Below, in pieces: positions 38,324 to 51,580 of a stretch of DNA of 64,000 nucleotides. The stretch is taken from NCBI GenBank assembly GCA_022113835.1, contig JAILWY010000018.1, positions 19,429,501 to 19,493,500 on the forward strand. The letters run 5' to 3'. The notes under the pieces were generated by a model. The model was not told the DNA's origin and made no database searches. It saw only the letters and a program-made list of their open reading frames with translations. This DNA comes from Atopsyche davidsoni (taxonomy: Eukaryota > Arthropoda > Insecta > Trichoptera > Hydrobiosidae). Each line of letters starts with the position of its first letter. Position 1 is the stretch's first letter. The position numbers were made by a program, and so were the translations under genes.

Positions 38324-40692
38324 ATGTCAACGAAATATTCGATTGATTAAAAATATTATCGGATGCATCAGAAATCGTTTTCTCTGTTTTTGTTTAATCC
38401 TCCTTATTGCAAAACAATTTTACAATATACAAGATAATTCATATTCTCATAGGAATTGATGGTATATCAAAATATCTGTAAAACTTATAAAATAAATATT
38501 TTAGTTCTTTACCCACACACACACACACATATATGCATATGTATATGCATATTTCTTAGCTGTTTTTACCTATCATCAATTATAAATTATCAAATTACTT
38601 TTTGTGCTTCTCTAATATATTTTTTAAATATTTTTATGGTGACTCATACTGGCACACATTTGCAATGATGAATATGATTGGTTTGAAAAACCATGAGTAA
38701 ATCCTCAACTTATTATCCTCATCCACGTCTTGCGTTTGTCAACTCATTCATTTTCTTATACATTTTTAAAAAAAATATTATATTAGTATTAACACAACTA
38801 TTTCATCTTAATATTCAGTAAAACAGACCTCAGCTCTTCAAAAAAAGTAATAGGGTGATAGTTTTCAAATAATTACTGTTTGCCTCTTTGTCAAAATTAG
38901 AAATATATTAAGAAATCTTTGAGTATGTATACACAATTCTACTCAGATAAAGGCGTTTATATAAAGCATACCTGAAAAATATTGAAATATCAAACTTAAA
39001 ATCTTATTCAACTAACTTTTTCAGCCTTTATTCGTTTCCAAGCATTTTTATGCATGCAATGTTAACGAAATTTTACGACCATTGAGCCACCCATGCGCTA
39101 TAATTTAAGTGACTAATCTGGAATAAAACCACATTCATGAAAAATCATCTGCAATTTATTATCAACAGCGATCGCATGGACTAAACAAATTGCGAATAAT
39201 TATTATTGATCGCAACCTTCAGTTGTCATTCTGAATGTCCTACACACATACTCGAGTAAATAATCATTACCGTCTCCACAGACACATTATTACATCACAT
39301 CAAATAATTACACAACCTATTCAAGCCATATCATAAAACTAAACAAACACGTCCGAATATACAAGATTTAGTAAAAACAGTGAATATGTTGGACACTATT
39401 TAAATTTAAAACGCTTTATTAATTACAATATTATTTTAAGCAATAATATTTTTTACTATTATAGTAATTTGATAAATCGTGTGTAGAAATATAATTGAAA
39501 CTGAAAATAGATGATGGGACAATAAATACAGCTTTTATGGTCATATTACGAGTATACTAATTTGTGTGTTATTTTATTATTCGGATGCTTATCGATCGTA
39601 AAACATGACTACGTGAGGGCATAATAAAAGTAAACTATTTTTTCTTCGTTAGTAAGAAATTAGCTCGTATAAATTTGTCACAAATATATTTGAACTATTT
39701 TTACATATATGTGGAAGATATTTAATAATAATTGAGATTATTTAGTAAAATAACCAATTCGTCGTGTCGTGCGCGGTTGGAATTTGCTTAGTAATACGAA
39801 ATGCTTAAACTATATTAAAATATCTCGTGTATAGATTATATTGAAGATTTCCCTGTGTATTTTAGTTAGAATTAAATGAAGATTTAAAATATATATATTC
39901 AAAATATTGGTTGTGTTGTGTTTAAAAACAACATTTAGTTTTTCACGTTGATATATTTTTACACTTCGTATGTGTTGAACGTCGACTTTTTCTCAAGTAC
40001 CCAATAAAAACTAAATGATGGCTTTGACATGTGATTGTATTTATTTTATTTTCCGTCTAGATATGATGCTCGAGTGCAGTATAGCAGTCTGTAAGCGATT
40101 GCATAGCATTGCCACTATTAGCATTAAGTAATATGAAGTTCATTGTGGAGGTCTCCGGGCGCAAGGCTGGTGGGCGGCGCTTGTTGAGGAGCCATCGCTG
40201 GCGGGATCCACAGATGGCACTATCCTTAAATAACGCTGCATAAAGCTAAAACCACTTACTAAAATACTTTAAGAGGGCTACTTTTTCAAAAATTCCGTTT
40301 TCATTCACCAACCCGGACACCAGAGGTCTCTAGCGTAGCTTTCAATTGGAAACTGAATGACAGTTCTAGTTGGACTAAGTTTTGTTATTTATGGTCAATT
40401 ATCAAAGAAGAATTTTTTTTTTTTAATATTTAATAAATTTATATTGTTGATTTTTCTTTTCAAATATTCAAAAAGGAATAAATATTTATAAACATTTTAA
40501 AATAATTATTGTCATATTTAACTTATTGAAATTATGCTATAAAGCCACATTTCCATGGGATTTTTTTGTAAACTTTGCGTGAATTCAGTAAAATTGCAAT
40601 AAATCGACCACTACTTTACCTTTTTACAAAAAAAATTCCAAACAAGAAATATAAATATTCACACTGAAGTCAAAATCCGTTGTTGGAGGTTC
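38324..40692. other. AT-rich DNA with a small GC patch 40140-40250
   Basis: Contains a short (CA)n tract at 38514-38528. No gene seen. Confidence 0.5.
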
Positions 40693-40875
40693 CATATTTG
40701 AGTTTTTTGATCATTTTCTCGTACCTTTTGCGAAAAATCGAATGCACCAACCAAAAAAATTTAAATGCAAAAAGTTAGATAAATCCCTTCTTCCAAACGG
40801 AAGCTTTTTTTTATTTCTAATAAATACTCAATACTCTAAAAAAATCAGTTTTCAACATACAAAAATAAAGTGACA
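40693..40875 (-). mobile_element. TTAA-flanked MITE family, copy G (internally deleted)
   Basis: Matches the reverse of the family from GAGTTTTTTGATC to CTTCTTCC, then jumps to ATCAGTTTTCAACATACA and AATAAAGTGACA before a TA microsatellite. The end with TTAA is lost. Confidence 0.6.
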
Positions 40876-41010
40876 TAATACATATATAAATATATATATA
40901 TATATAATATATATATGTATATATACACGCATATATATATATACATATATATATATACTTATATGTATGTATGTATATATATATATATATATATATTTAT
41001 TTAGACATAT
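40876..41010. repeat. TA-rich microsatellite
   Basis: Long runs of TA with ATGT and ACGC interruptions, starting at the truncated edge of a TTAA MITE copy. Confidence 0.9.
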
Positions 41011-41151
41011 GTATGTAAATTATAATAAAAAGGCCCAAATATATATAATGAAAACACACATCTCACCAAAAACATTTATTTATTATTAATTGAACAAATA
41101 TATGACACTGGACAGAAATCTGAACATTATACAGGTTATTTCTTTTCTTCT

Positions 41152-41427
41152 TCATCCAGTGCCTCTCTTCATTGGAGGCTTAGTAATGTGCAATTGTCCT
41201 TGTACTTGAAAATACCATTCGTGGTGGACGTTTATAGTAATATTCTGTTTTTTATCTATTTTCCAAAATTTTAATTTTTTGTTGAGAATTGCTTCTTCAA
41301 CACTTGTTCCCGATATTGATAGTGGATATTTTACTTCCACAATTTTATCACCACTAATTCCATCAGGTGTTGACGATCTATCAAAGGGACACAATTCTAA
41401 AAAAAGAAGGAATTTACTAACTGACAA
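41152..41427 (-). pseudogene. YqaJ-type nuclease fragment
   Basis: A minus-strand frame reads PFDRSSTPDGISGDKIVEVK, then YPLSISGTSVEEAI, KFWKID and HHEWYFQVQGQLHIT before losing the family frame at KPPMKRG. The PDG, E-V-K and QVQGQL motifs, in this order, are the PD-(D/E)XK core of YqaJ-like viral recombinase/exonuclease domains found in phages, viruses and arthropod mobile or cellular genes. A TTTTTTTAG acceptor just upstream suggests a former exon. Both flanks fail to continue the domain, so it is a fragment. Origin (transposon cargo or host gene relic) is open. Confidence 0.55.
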
Positions 41428-42430
41428 GATGATTATTCACGACAGTTTTCTTATTTTTCCTCCAATCGATTGATTTACAAGACACTAGTAATATATAAAA
41501 TAAATTTACTCGTTTCGCTTTTGGATTCTTAGTATGTATATGAAAGCGAGTATTTTCTTGGCATTTTGAATTTTGTCACAAACTGTCCGTCGCCACTGTA
41601 CATGCAATTATGAATTTTTAGGTTAGACTTCGTTATGATCTCACGACCAATGACTGTTAGACCAGGCATCCTCAACCTCCAGCCCGAAACACGTATTCCA
41701 AAGTGAAATATGCAAGAAATGTATATAGAAATCGACTTACTGATTCTCACCTTGATAACGTATTGAGAGTAGTGTGTAGCAATTATAAACCCGATTTTTC
41801 TAAAATAAAAAAGTTTTATCTCAATATCACACTAAATTTGAAATAGGCGTTTGGATATATTTAGGTTTTAAAGATTAAGATTTAATACATGGGAAATAAG
41901 TGTAAAACCAAGTCCCCACTAACTAATTGCCTGAAAAAAGCCATTACTCAAAAATATTGCATGTGTGACTTGTAAGAAAAAAAATGTTGAGTATCACTGG
42001 GTCGGGTATTACGGTCGCAAATGCTCCTGTGTCGAAATTGTCATTTGTACAAAGTAGCTATGTTGCCAAATTGACATCTTAGAGAGAGACATGCTTTCAA
42101 TGCAATGTTGCCAATACTAACAACGACAAACGAGCACAGTAGCCTAAGCTGTCATCTGCTCCGTTCTCTATGGATCAAGCATGGCTGACCACGTCACAAA
42201 TATTCTAAGTAGATTTTTAAATAAAATACATTTTTGTATTTTACTCGCAAAATACGCACAAATTTAATACAATTAATGTTTAAAAAGTGACATGATGAGC
42301 TTAAATATCTTTTTTAATAGATGTCAAGCCTTGTACAGCGATAAATCAACCAATAACGATTTTTAAATACCGAGAAACGAATTGGCGTCATGCTCGCTTG
42401 GAGGCTATCTCCGTTCTGACCGAATAATAA

Positions 42431-42978
42431 AGAACCGTTTTACCTGGAGAAATCGTGTCATTTGATTTATTTAATTCTTAGTTTATTATTCTATTGATAG
42501 AGTTGATTTTCTTACAGAGTATTAAAAAAATATTAAATTATATTTATCTATTTTTTATTATTTAATTAACGTCCATTTTCAGGGTAAAATAAAATCTTGA
42601 AGATGTTGAAAAATTGGATAAAATGACGACTTTTTAAAACCAAAGTTTGATAAAGATTTTTTTTTTTTTAATTTTTAAATTAATAAGGCGCACATGGTTT
42701 ATATTTAATCTTTTAATTCCAATTGAAAAAAAGACTTTTAAATGTGTAGGATTCTTGGAAAATATGCCGGACGAATCTCAAATTCCTACACTTCAATCGG
42801 AAAAACACATATTTATCATAATTAAAGTAAATTTATAAGAAATAAAAATATATTGTGTTCGGAAGAAGGGATGTATCAAACTTTTTGCATTTAAATATTT
42901 TTGATTGGTGCAGTCAATTTTTCGCAAAATCGACCAGAAAATGATCAAAAAAACTCGAATATTCAACATGGCCCTTAA
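42431..42978 (+). mobile_element. TTAA-flanked MITE family, copy D (left-truncated)
   Basis: Starts inside the family at GAACCGTTTTACCTGG and ends GGCCC-TTAA at 42975-42978. The body aligns over its length with copies C and F. The left 50 bp are missing. Confidence 0.72.
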
Positions 42979-44910
42979 CCTATCGACATTTGCAAAAATT
43001 ATTTTACAATACCCAAAATACATGCATGTTAAAATATCGAGTATCAAAAAAAATATTTTTTGCTTTTATATTTTGAATCATTTTAACGCTTTTATTTGAG
43101 AAAAACATTCACTCGAACGTAAACTTTAGAGCATTGTAACATGAGAATTGAAATCCAATTACTATCAATGAAAATATATATATACATATTTTAATATAGG
43201 TACAACAGATTTTCATAAAGCGTTTCTCGCATCCCCAAATCTTACTATTGAGCTCGAAGAACAGAAGTATTACTTGCATTTTATTTTAGTTAGCCAGATT
43301 GTTATCAATACCAGAAATCTCTAGTTTAGTATAGATCCTATCTCTAACTAGTGTTAATGCGACTACATTATTTTTGACCAAACCAAAATAAATTTATATT
43401 TAAAACGTTGGTCAAATAAAACATCAGACATAATACAGTATAGCTTTATAAATCCTTTTTTCTGAAACAAATCTGGATATATTTTAAACGCATTTATTCT
43501 TTTATACGTACATTTACCATAATATACAATATGAATCGTAATTAAAACTGAACGTTACTGAGACTACTGACTTTTTTCAGTAAGACATTCGCTCTATGGA
43601 AACACATTCTACAAGCAAATAAAAACATAATTTGCTTGGTTAATCCTAAGTTTTGATTATTGGTTACATTGAAAGTATAAATTAATATCTTAAATAAATT
43701 AATTATATATTGGATGTGTCAAATTATATATTTTTTCGATTGGTGTGCTAGCCTCAGCGGCAGTGCAAGTGCATCTATCCGCAATGCCGCCGTTATCGCC
43801 GGCAATGGCATTGAAATAACGTTATCAATTTTCCCGCAACTGCTCTTACTGCGCCTGCATTATTTTCTAAATGCAAACAAGGTCACTCGCTGTGCAACGC
43901 AATCACAAAACGCGTGGTGTAATAGTATTTTCTAAAATACGGAAATGTTTCACTCTGTTTTTAGTTCACCCGATACGTTTTGAATACTTCAGTAACAATG
44001 ATTTTTCGCAAACATGTAAATACAAGCACAATTGCAAAAGCAAAAAAAATATCGTCTTTACTCTACAAGACATGTTAAATTTAATATAAGATTTGTTCAA
44101 AGGCGTCTTGTTTGTTTTAAAGGCGATTTGTTTAATATAAAGCGTATTGCATGGTTTGACGTTATTCATTACCTAACCAAAGCATTTAATACGTCACATT
44201 TAACTATGATGAAATACTAAAAAAAAATATATATATTTTCAAATAAGCTACTGATAACCTTACGGAGTTATTTCAATCATAAATTGATAAAAAAAAACTT
44301 ATTTGATTATCAATAATACATTCCGCTTTAATTGAAACATCGCTATTATTATTGTTCGAACTCGGTAGCGGAAAAATCATAAAAATATAAAGAATTGAGC
44401 ATGCAATTATTGCGAACACGACGCGACTTAAGTTCAAGGTCACGACCCCTAACGTTTTAAAAATGTACGACTCCATATTACTTATCAAAGGGCAAAGGGG
44501 AAATTGCTAGATTCCTAACAAATAGAAACTGCAAGCATTGCGAATATCGACCGATAAATACGTAAAGAGAGTTCCGTGTTTATACAACATGCTCGTCTAT
44601 CTTCCTCGATTGGAAATTATAAACAATATTGTAAGACGGAAATGTGCGTACTACGTAATAGAATTTCGATGTTTTTAACTGCTTGATAACTTGGTAAATT
44701 TGATGATGCAGCCATGTGCATTAATCTATTTTACATTTTTAAGGTGATGAAATTTTCCTGATTATTTAATCATTCGTGCGGATTATCTAAATCGCGGCAA
44801 ATATCATGATATATATGATTGTGGCATGCGGTTTAGACGTGATTTTAACATAAAACATGATTGTTGATACACTAACATTGAAGTATTCAATGCACTATAT
44901 ACTCAAGTTA
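42979..44910. other. AT-rich DNA with GC patch 43740-43930
   Basis: No coding evidence. Holds the 44434 nuclear receptor half-site. Confidence 0.4.
44434..44442 (+). promoter_or_regulatory. FTZ-F1/monomeric nuclear receptor-like site
   Basis: TCAAGGTCA matches the extended half-site bound by FTZ-F1-type receptors. A short site with modest specificity. Confidence 0.3.
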
Positions 44911-45000
44911 GATGATGCCAACGTGAAAGGTCGGCGAAACTGGTTACCAATAAAATTAAACATGTGGAAAAATCATAAAAGTATTTTATTTAAAATATTT
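44911..45000 (+). mobile_element. Penelope-like 3' end fragment with hammerhead-like motif
   Basis: GATGATGCCAACGTGAAAGG, then TCGGCGAAAC and the element tail (AATAAAATTAAACATGTGG, AGTATTTTATTTAAAATAT). The stem keeps pairing through a G-U pair. This copy has the GATGA order closest to a hammerhead core but with an extra T before the stem. The rest of the element is missing. Confidence 0.55.
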
Positions 45001-45491
45001 ACACTAACATTGATCATATTGTCGTAGAGCTATATCAATCACACGTGTTTTTTTGTTATGAAAAAATTTATAATTTTATAACGCTACAATAGTACCTTCA
45101 ACATGTTTTATGAAAATAAATACACAGCTTTATTACCTGAACGTCAATTAGCTATAGTTGTATCTTCTGGAAAACGATGTAAATAAGATTTTTTAATGAT
45201 TATTTTACGTTCAATTGGAGGTTTACTGTACTATCGACCGACGGATAGTTAATTAAATTTTATTTTATAGTGTGTACATCACATTTATTCGTATAACTTC
45301 AATTTCACTTTATACAACGACATCATGTTTTCAATAACACCTGCTGTAAATAAAACATAATGAGTTGCAGGTTTTATTGAGTGTCTCACTCGAACGAAAG
45401 ATAGCCTGAAGTGGTCGCCGCAATGCTGCAAGCACTTGCTCGGTGTGTTCTGTCACGTTGTGTTCATAAAGGGGCACCGCGGGCGGCAATG

Positions 45492-45538
45492 CGCCCCACG
45501 TGATCCGGCGGGGGCGCGTGGCACGGTCACGTGGGGCG
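45492..45538. promoter_or_regulatory. Paired E-boxes in a 12-bp inverted repeat
   Basis: CGCCCCACGTGA (45492-45503) and TCACGTGGGGCG (45527-45538) are perfect reverse complements, 23 bp apart, each with CACGTG. They lie in the GC island 45360-45550. Confidence 0.4.
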
Positions 45539-45610
45539 TCGACAGTGAAACCTCGCATCGTGTAGATATTGTTAATAAATACTCTAGAAAGTATTCAAAT
45601 ACCATGGTGC

Positions 45611-46079
45611 TTAAGGGTCTTGCTACCTAACCTTGGTCGGTGTCCATCCCCCGTCTGCCACAAAAAAAGGACCGTTTTACCTGGCGAAATCGTGTCATTT
45701 AATTCATTTAATTGTCACTTTATTTTTCTATGTCGAAAGTTTATTTTTTTATATAGTATTAAAAAAACTATAAATTATATTTATCAATTTTTTATTATTT
45801 AAATAACGTCCATTTTCAGGGTAAAATAAAATCTTGAATATGTTGAAAAATTTGATAAAATGACGACTTTTCAAAACCAAAGTTTGTTAAAGATTTTTTT
45901 AAATTATTTTTTAAAATAATAAGTCGCACAGGGTTTAAATTTAATCTTATAATTCCAATTGAAAAAAAGACTTTCAAATGTTTAGGACTCTTAGAAAAGG
46001 GACATGACGAATCTCCAAATTTCTACACTTCAATTGGAAAATGATCAAAAAAAACTCGAGTATGGGACTTAGGCCCTTA
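45611..46079 (+). mobile_element. TTAA-flanked MITE family, copy E (internal deletion)
   Basis: TTAAGGGTCTTGCTACC at the left and CTTAGGCCC-TTAG at the right. About 130 bp between CTTCAATTGGAAA and ATGATCAAAA are absent compared with copies C and F. Confidence 0.78.
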
Positions 46080-49000
46080 GAGCAATGGGATTTTACAGAA
46101 TTTGTTTTTAAAAAATAATAAATTTTTCGAGAACCGTTTTTGTTTAATATGTATTTAATATTAACATAAGCGTTTGAGTTCATACGTATTCATTCATAAG
46201 GTTTTTTACTGAAATTATAATATTTAATTTAAAACCACAATGATAATAAGGTGTTGATAGTTGTGTATTCAAATATCTAATAATAAAATATTATTGAATA
46301 TTATTAAATATTATTGAAGTTTTACTGAAGTGTTAGATAGTACTTTTGTCATAAAAGTCATACGCTATCATGATTTCATTTAAATATAGTAATAGACTAT
46401 TTATAATATATTACAAACTAGGAATATTTTCAACATACAGTAATTATGTTCTTTTGTGTGATAAAATCTTGCCAATGATGTTTCCTGGAAACGAGTGCCT
46501 TAACACACTTATATCATGCAGACTGTGCTAATTGGCTTAACACCAAGATTTATGTTTCTCCAATATTTGTCAAAACCTCAACGCTTAACTTTTACGAAGC
46601 TGACCATTATTGAAATAAAACATGCATAATTTTTTTTTTTTTTCTATCTTTTGCTTAAGTTTACTTCCATTAAATGTGCTGTAATAATATATCACATTCT
46701 CTTATAGTAGTCTTCCTCAGTAATGAGCCAGCTCTCTTGGCTGCTTCCCAAGCCTCGACCGTCACAACATTACCACGGAAGCGATTTCTCACCTGGCGTA
46801 TCCAAATAAACAAGCATGTTAACAAACAAATAAACACAATTTACTATTGATCTCGTCACTTTAATAAAAATAAATCAAGCTTTAGCCATATATATGTCGA
46901 TCACCATTATCAGAAACATTCAGCTGCACGAAACGTAAATTTGATTAGTCGGTAGAAATAAGGCATCGAACTGAAATTAGTTACTGACGTTCATCTCTTT
47001 TGTTACAGAATCTGAAGGAGTTATGAGTCTAATGAAATAAATAAAAATAAAACTAGCAGAGACTACATCTGGGAATGCGATTGGTAAGCCAATAAAATTA
47101 GAAAATTTAATAATTTATATTTATTTTCACTAATTAACAAAAGCGCCAAGTTTAGCTCAGAATCAAGGAATATTTTATATGGATAGGGCTCGTAGAAAAA
47201 ATAATTAATTAGTTTCTGATTAAAAAATTATTAGGGCTCACAAGCAAAATTTATATTTTTTTATTTGTATGTAATTATAAATTATTGGGTATAATGCTTC
47301 TTTCTCCCTTCAGGGAAAATGTTATGAATATATTATACCAAAACTATACATATACCTAAAAATATAATTATTGACTTTGTTGACCGTGCAACTTCTACGG
47401 TGAAATAATAATAAAATATGTTAATTTATATATTTTCTCGCATACATTTATATTTTTACAAATCGACGATCAAGTTCAATGGCTGCCATTATTCCGACTG
47501 CACGAGTCGTCACGACCGACGGCGTGACGTCATCCCCGCATACACCTGACCTTAGTGCTGTTGCAAATCATTACCGACTATTACGTCACCGGTTGCACAA
47601 CCCGTCCTGCAGCGTACACACTGTACCGCAGCCTTCCAGGGACAAGCACAAAGCACAAAGCACAATGGTTAAATGTAAAATTCCGTGATTTCTGAAGCAC
47701 GCTTGATGAAAAAACGAATTCAAAAAATTGTATTATCAAAGATTTTGAATATTCTAATTTGCGATTAACTAAAAAAAATATATATATATGTATATAACAT
47801 AACAACCCCCCCACCCCCCTCTATAGCCACGCCTTTTAACGTAACAGAAACCATCATCTCCTTCTCAAAAAGTGAAAACTGATATAGTTTATTTTCATAA
47901 AATTGCAATGAATACTACCATCCTTGCTGAACAAATACAATGTATATACTTTTTAGCTGTTTTCTTTTTGATTATTTAAATAGATGAAATTTTGATAAAC
48001 ATCGCACTTGTGATTTCTCTTCTGCTTTGCATTTTTTGCAATGCCTCGTTACAATAAATATTAACCATAGCCTTATTTGTTAAGAAATAATTAAACAGCA
48101 ATATTTTTTTTAAAGCCAGGAAAATGCGTACTAATACTGAAGTATTTTTAATCGCAATATAACAAAAACTTGCTGTAAAATTATTGACAAATATAACTTA
48201 CAATAATTTTTATTAGAAAATGGAAGCATTTTTGATTCTTACTTAATTTTTTTTTTTAAAAGTGATAATCCGCATATTTTTTTACATTTTAAAAATGTAT
48301 GCATTTTTTTATTTATTAGTTAAAAAATGAATTTAATATTCGTTAATTTAATTTAATTCGTCAGTATGAACATCTTCTAATATAACCAATCAGTTTTCAA
48401 TTATATGGCATGGCATGACTATGGCATGCACCACGTGCTCACATCAATGTATGCACTTGTAATCCGAAACTAGTATGCACCGGACAGAATCGAGTTAAAG
48501 GAAACGAAGGTACTTACTCGGACAGTAAAATATAAACAATAAGTCTAGTGTTATTCTTTTAAAGGTCACAGCTTACTAAAATAATAAAAATATTTCCATG
48601 AATAAATTACTTGCAAATATGCATCAAACGGTCACTATGGATAATTTATATTACAAAGATTTATTATTATTTATTTTATCAAACGACCATTATGTGAATC
48701 CAGTATAAGTCAGTTACAACGAGACCTCACTCAGAAGTACGAATCATAGTACAGCTATTTTTTTTTATTTAATAAAAAATAGATTAAACCTACTCTCTTA
48801 TATTATACCATTATTTTTAATCGGTACTATTCGATCAGCACCTGTTCAACCAAGAAGGCACTGAATATTCCAGTAAGTCAGTGAGCCTGAAGTTCTAGAT
48901 TCCCCTGGGTGAATACTTTAACCGAGACACTTCTCGGGGCACCATTATTGATTACTAAATGCCCTTGACACGGAGACAAGGTATTAAAATCCAGCTTCTT

Positions 49001-49174
49001 CGTCCTTATAAAGTTGACTTAACACTAAGGGGTGATATTATCTAATCAACCCTAATAAGCAACAATGCGCTGATTTCCTTGAATTTGGCATGATCATTTA
49101 AAATCAAAATATTCAATTACAAGATTGATTTTCTTTGTTAATATCGTAAGAATGGAGGACTGACATTTAGAATA
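46080..49174. other. AT-rich DNA with GC island 47480-47690
   Basis: The island contains a TGACGTCA site at about 47525. A possible tiny minus-strand exon at 46670-46792 is listed under findings. Otherwise empty. Confidence 0.4.
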
Positions 49175-49544
49175 CAGTAATACCCCGCTTTACGCGACCC
49201 CGCTACGCGCGGTTTCACTATAACGCGAATTTCAAATTTCGCGTTAAAATGCCTCGCATTACGCGATTTTCTCATTTTAAGAATGTGTATAAACATAATG
49301 AAGTCATTGACTTCTCTTAACAATTGATAACAGCAACAAACGTATTTTACAAGAATGTTTAGATGTATTTTTCAGTAAAAATAACATGTAATACTGCATA
49401 AAATATTGATTCAAATGATTCGTATTTTTTATATAAAGTTTTGACTATGTATGTTATGTTTAATCGTAAACCCCGATATACGCGAATTTCACATAACGCG
49501 ATTTTTTCCGGAACGTATCTCTCGCGTAAAGCGGGGTATTGCTG
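49175..49544 (+). mobile_element. Tigger/pogo-like MITE, copy 1
   Basis: Begins TA-CAGTAATACCCCGCTTTACG and ends in GCGGGGTATTGCTG-TA. The inverted ends and TA duplication are pogo/Tigger-like. The interior is CG-containing near the ends (CGCGAATTTC) and AT-rich in the middle. It has no transposase. Confidence 0.8.
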
Positions 49545-49699
49545 TACTCAAAAATCATTTTTATTTTTATTTGTGCTCGGTGTTATGTCAAATACGATAC
49601 CACACATTTGAAAACATCGTGTGCACGATAGTAAGCTTTGGTAAAACACATGACCGAGGAGACAAAGCAGACACTGCATCACTGCAATAGTTGATATTC

Positions 49700-51277
49700 A
49701 AGTAACAAGTGCCGCACGCACGAAGGACCAAATTCGCTCGCCCGCGGGGCGCGGAGATACGCGGAGTGTGGAACTTTCCTCTGCGCAGTGCACAACGCGC
49801 ACTGGAAACAACTAGGTCAGTAGTGTCGGCCCCGCCCCGTATCGATTGCCACGCGGGCCTGCGCGCCGCAATGTCGTAAGTCGCACAAGTGACACGCCAA
49901 TATGGACCCAAAAGACCGTTAGCAAGAGAAGCATTTCGCTCCCATACAAACTGGTAAGGAGAATTTCGGGCCACTCGCTGCATCGAATGGCTTATAATTT
50001 TAGACTTAAAGCTCCTCGAGTATCATTTAAAAATCGCTTATCTGAATTCAGATATTTTCATAAAAAATAAAATAACAAAAATGCCAGGATAAAGTATTTT
50101 TTTGTTGTTGTAATTATTCTATGTTTTAAGTTCAAAATATTCAATACGAATATTTAGACAAAGCCTGAATAATGCTAAATTAACTTTTTTTTAATGTTAA
50201 ATCTAAATACATTTTCCCTAAAATCAAATCTACGACAACAATTTCCACAACATACTAATATATAACTTTAAAACATTGTATTTATCTAGAAATTTCTAGT
50301 TTTTCATGTTTATATGTATAATTTATAAGCTAAAAGAAAAATAGTGTATACTGATATATTATTCATTGTAAGAAATACTCTTGAAGCAATAACCAAGAAT
50401 GTTATAGAAATTACGTAAATTCTATTGACATAAAGCTAAGATTATTATGTTTCTTCGCATTGTAGTCTCTTCACACTTCCGCCTAGGACTTGCATTCAAT
50501 ATTTATTTTGAATTTACAACATGTTATGTGACTTACTGCTAATTATTGACTCTTATTGTTTAATTTCGGTTATTAATTTTAATTTTTAATTGTTTGTGAT
50601 GTACACCCGCACAAGCAACGAAGTATCGCATGCCTCGAACGCCTTTTCATATATTTTTAGTAAAAATCCTTACTGATGGTATATTTAGTATACAGTGGAA
50701 TTTTTTTATTATTTTGAAATCATTTGAAAGCGTTTCAGACTTAAAAATGATTTTCTATATTTTAAAATGAGTAGTACAAAATCTGATTGGTTGACAGTAG
50801 CGTATCGTGACTTTGACGACAAGGTAAACCAGTTTACATTTACTCGAGTCAAAGTTGAATTCAGCATTAGAAGCCATAAAAAAAACACGGCGTAGACCCG
50901 CACTTATTACGCGTCGCACTGTTTTGTATTTACAGTATCGTTATATTTAATCAAGGAGAAAGTATGATTTGAGCTTTTATATTAAAGTATTTTTATTTTA
51001 GTGATTAAAATGTGATGGCCCTTAACTGCATATAATGACAGATCGGTAACAAACCACAAAACCTTTTTTTTAAAACCCATAAAAACTTATAGGATCAACC
51101 GTTTCGTTTTGTGACCGTTATATTGGACTTGTGTAACTAATTTAAATCAAATTTTTACCATTAACAGCTCTAGAATAGACACAAACCGTATTAGAAGATG
51201 ACATTTGCCAACTTTTGGCAAATGAGCGAAAACGTGATTTAAGTATAAGCTATATTATTGATTTTTGTGAAGACCGT
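49700..51277. other. GC island 49700-49990 then AT-rich DNA
   Basis: Minus-strand and plus-strand frames through the island are composition-driven. No gene seen. Confidence 0.4.
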
Positions 51278-51580
51278 CTCACAGGAAGTACGATTTTGCC
51301 TATACAGGTTTGATTGATTGATAATGATTAAGTACATTTTTTCAAATATTGAAAATTGATAAAAGAAACTCTTAGAAAAATAAGTACGTTATTTCATTTA
51401 TAGAATATGATTGTTGAAAATTCTTGCCTAGTACTAGTGATTCGTTAGCATAATTGGTAATGCACCTGCCACGTTAGCTTGGGGATGTGGGTTCGAATCC
51501 CACACAAATCACGATGATATTTTTCTAAGAGTTTCTTTAATCAATTTTCAATATTTGAAAAAATGTACTTGATCATTATT
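51278..51580 (+). mobile_element. Foldback SINE copy next to the 51600 transposon
   Basis: The head CTCACAGGAAGTACGATTTT matches the 10560 copy. Inverted arms of about 60 bp (GTACATTTTTTCAAATATTG and its inverse near 51550) enclose a + strand tRNA-like core with an A-box-like GTTAGCATAATTGG and B box GGTTCGAATCC (about 51434-51512). No exact duplication found. Confidence 0.65.

Noticed and set aside
49138..49323. 61-codon minus frame, similar to a frame at 55692
   Set aside because: Both lie in pogo-like MITE copies; the similarity is repeat similarity, not a gene family.
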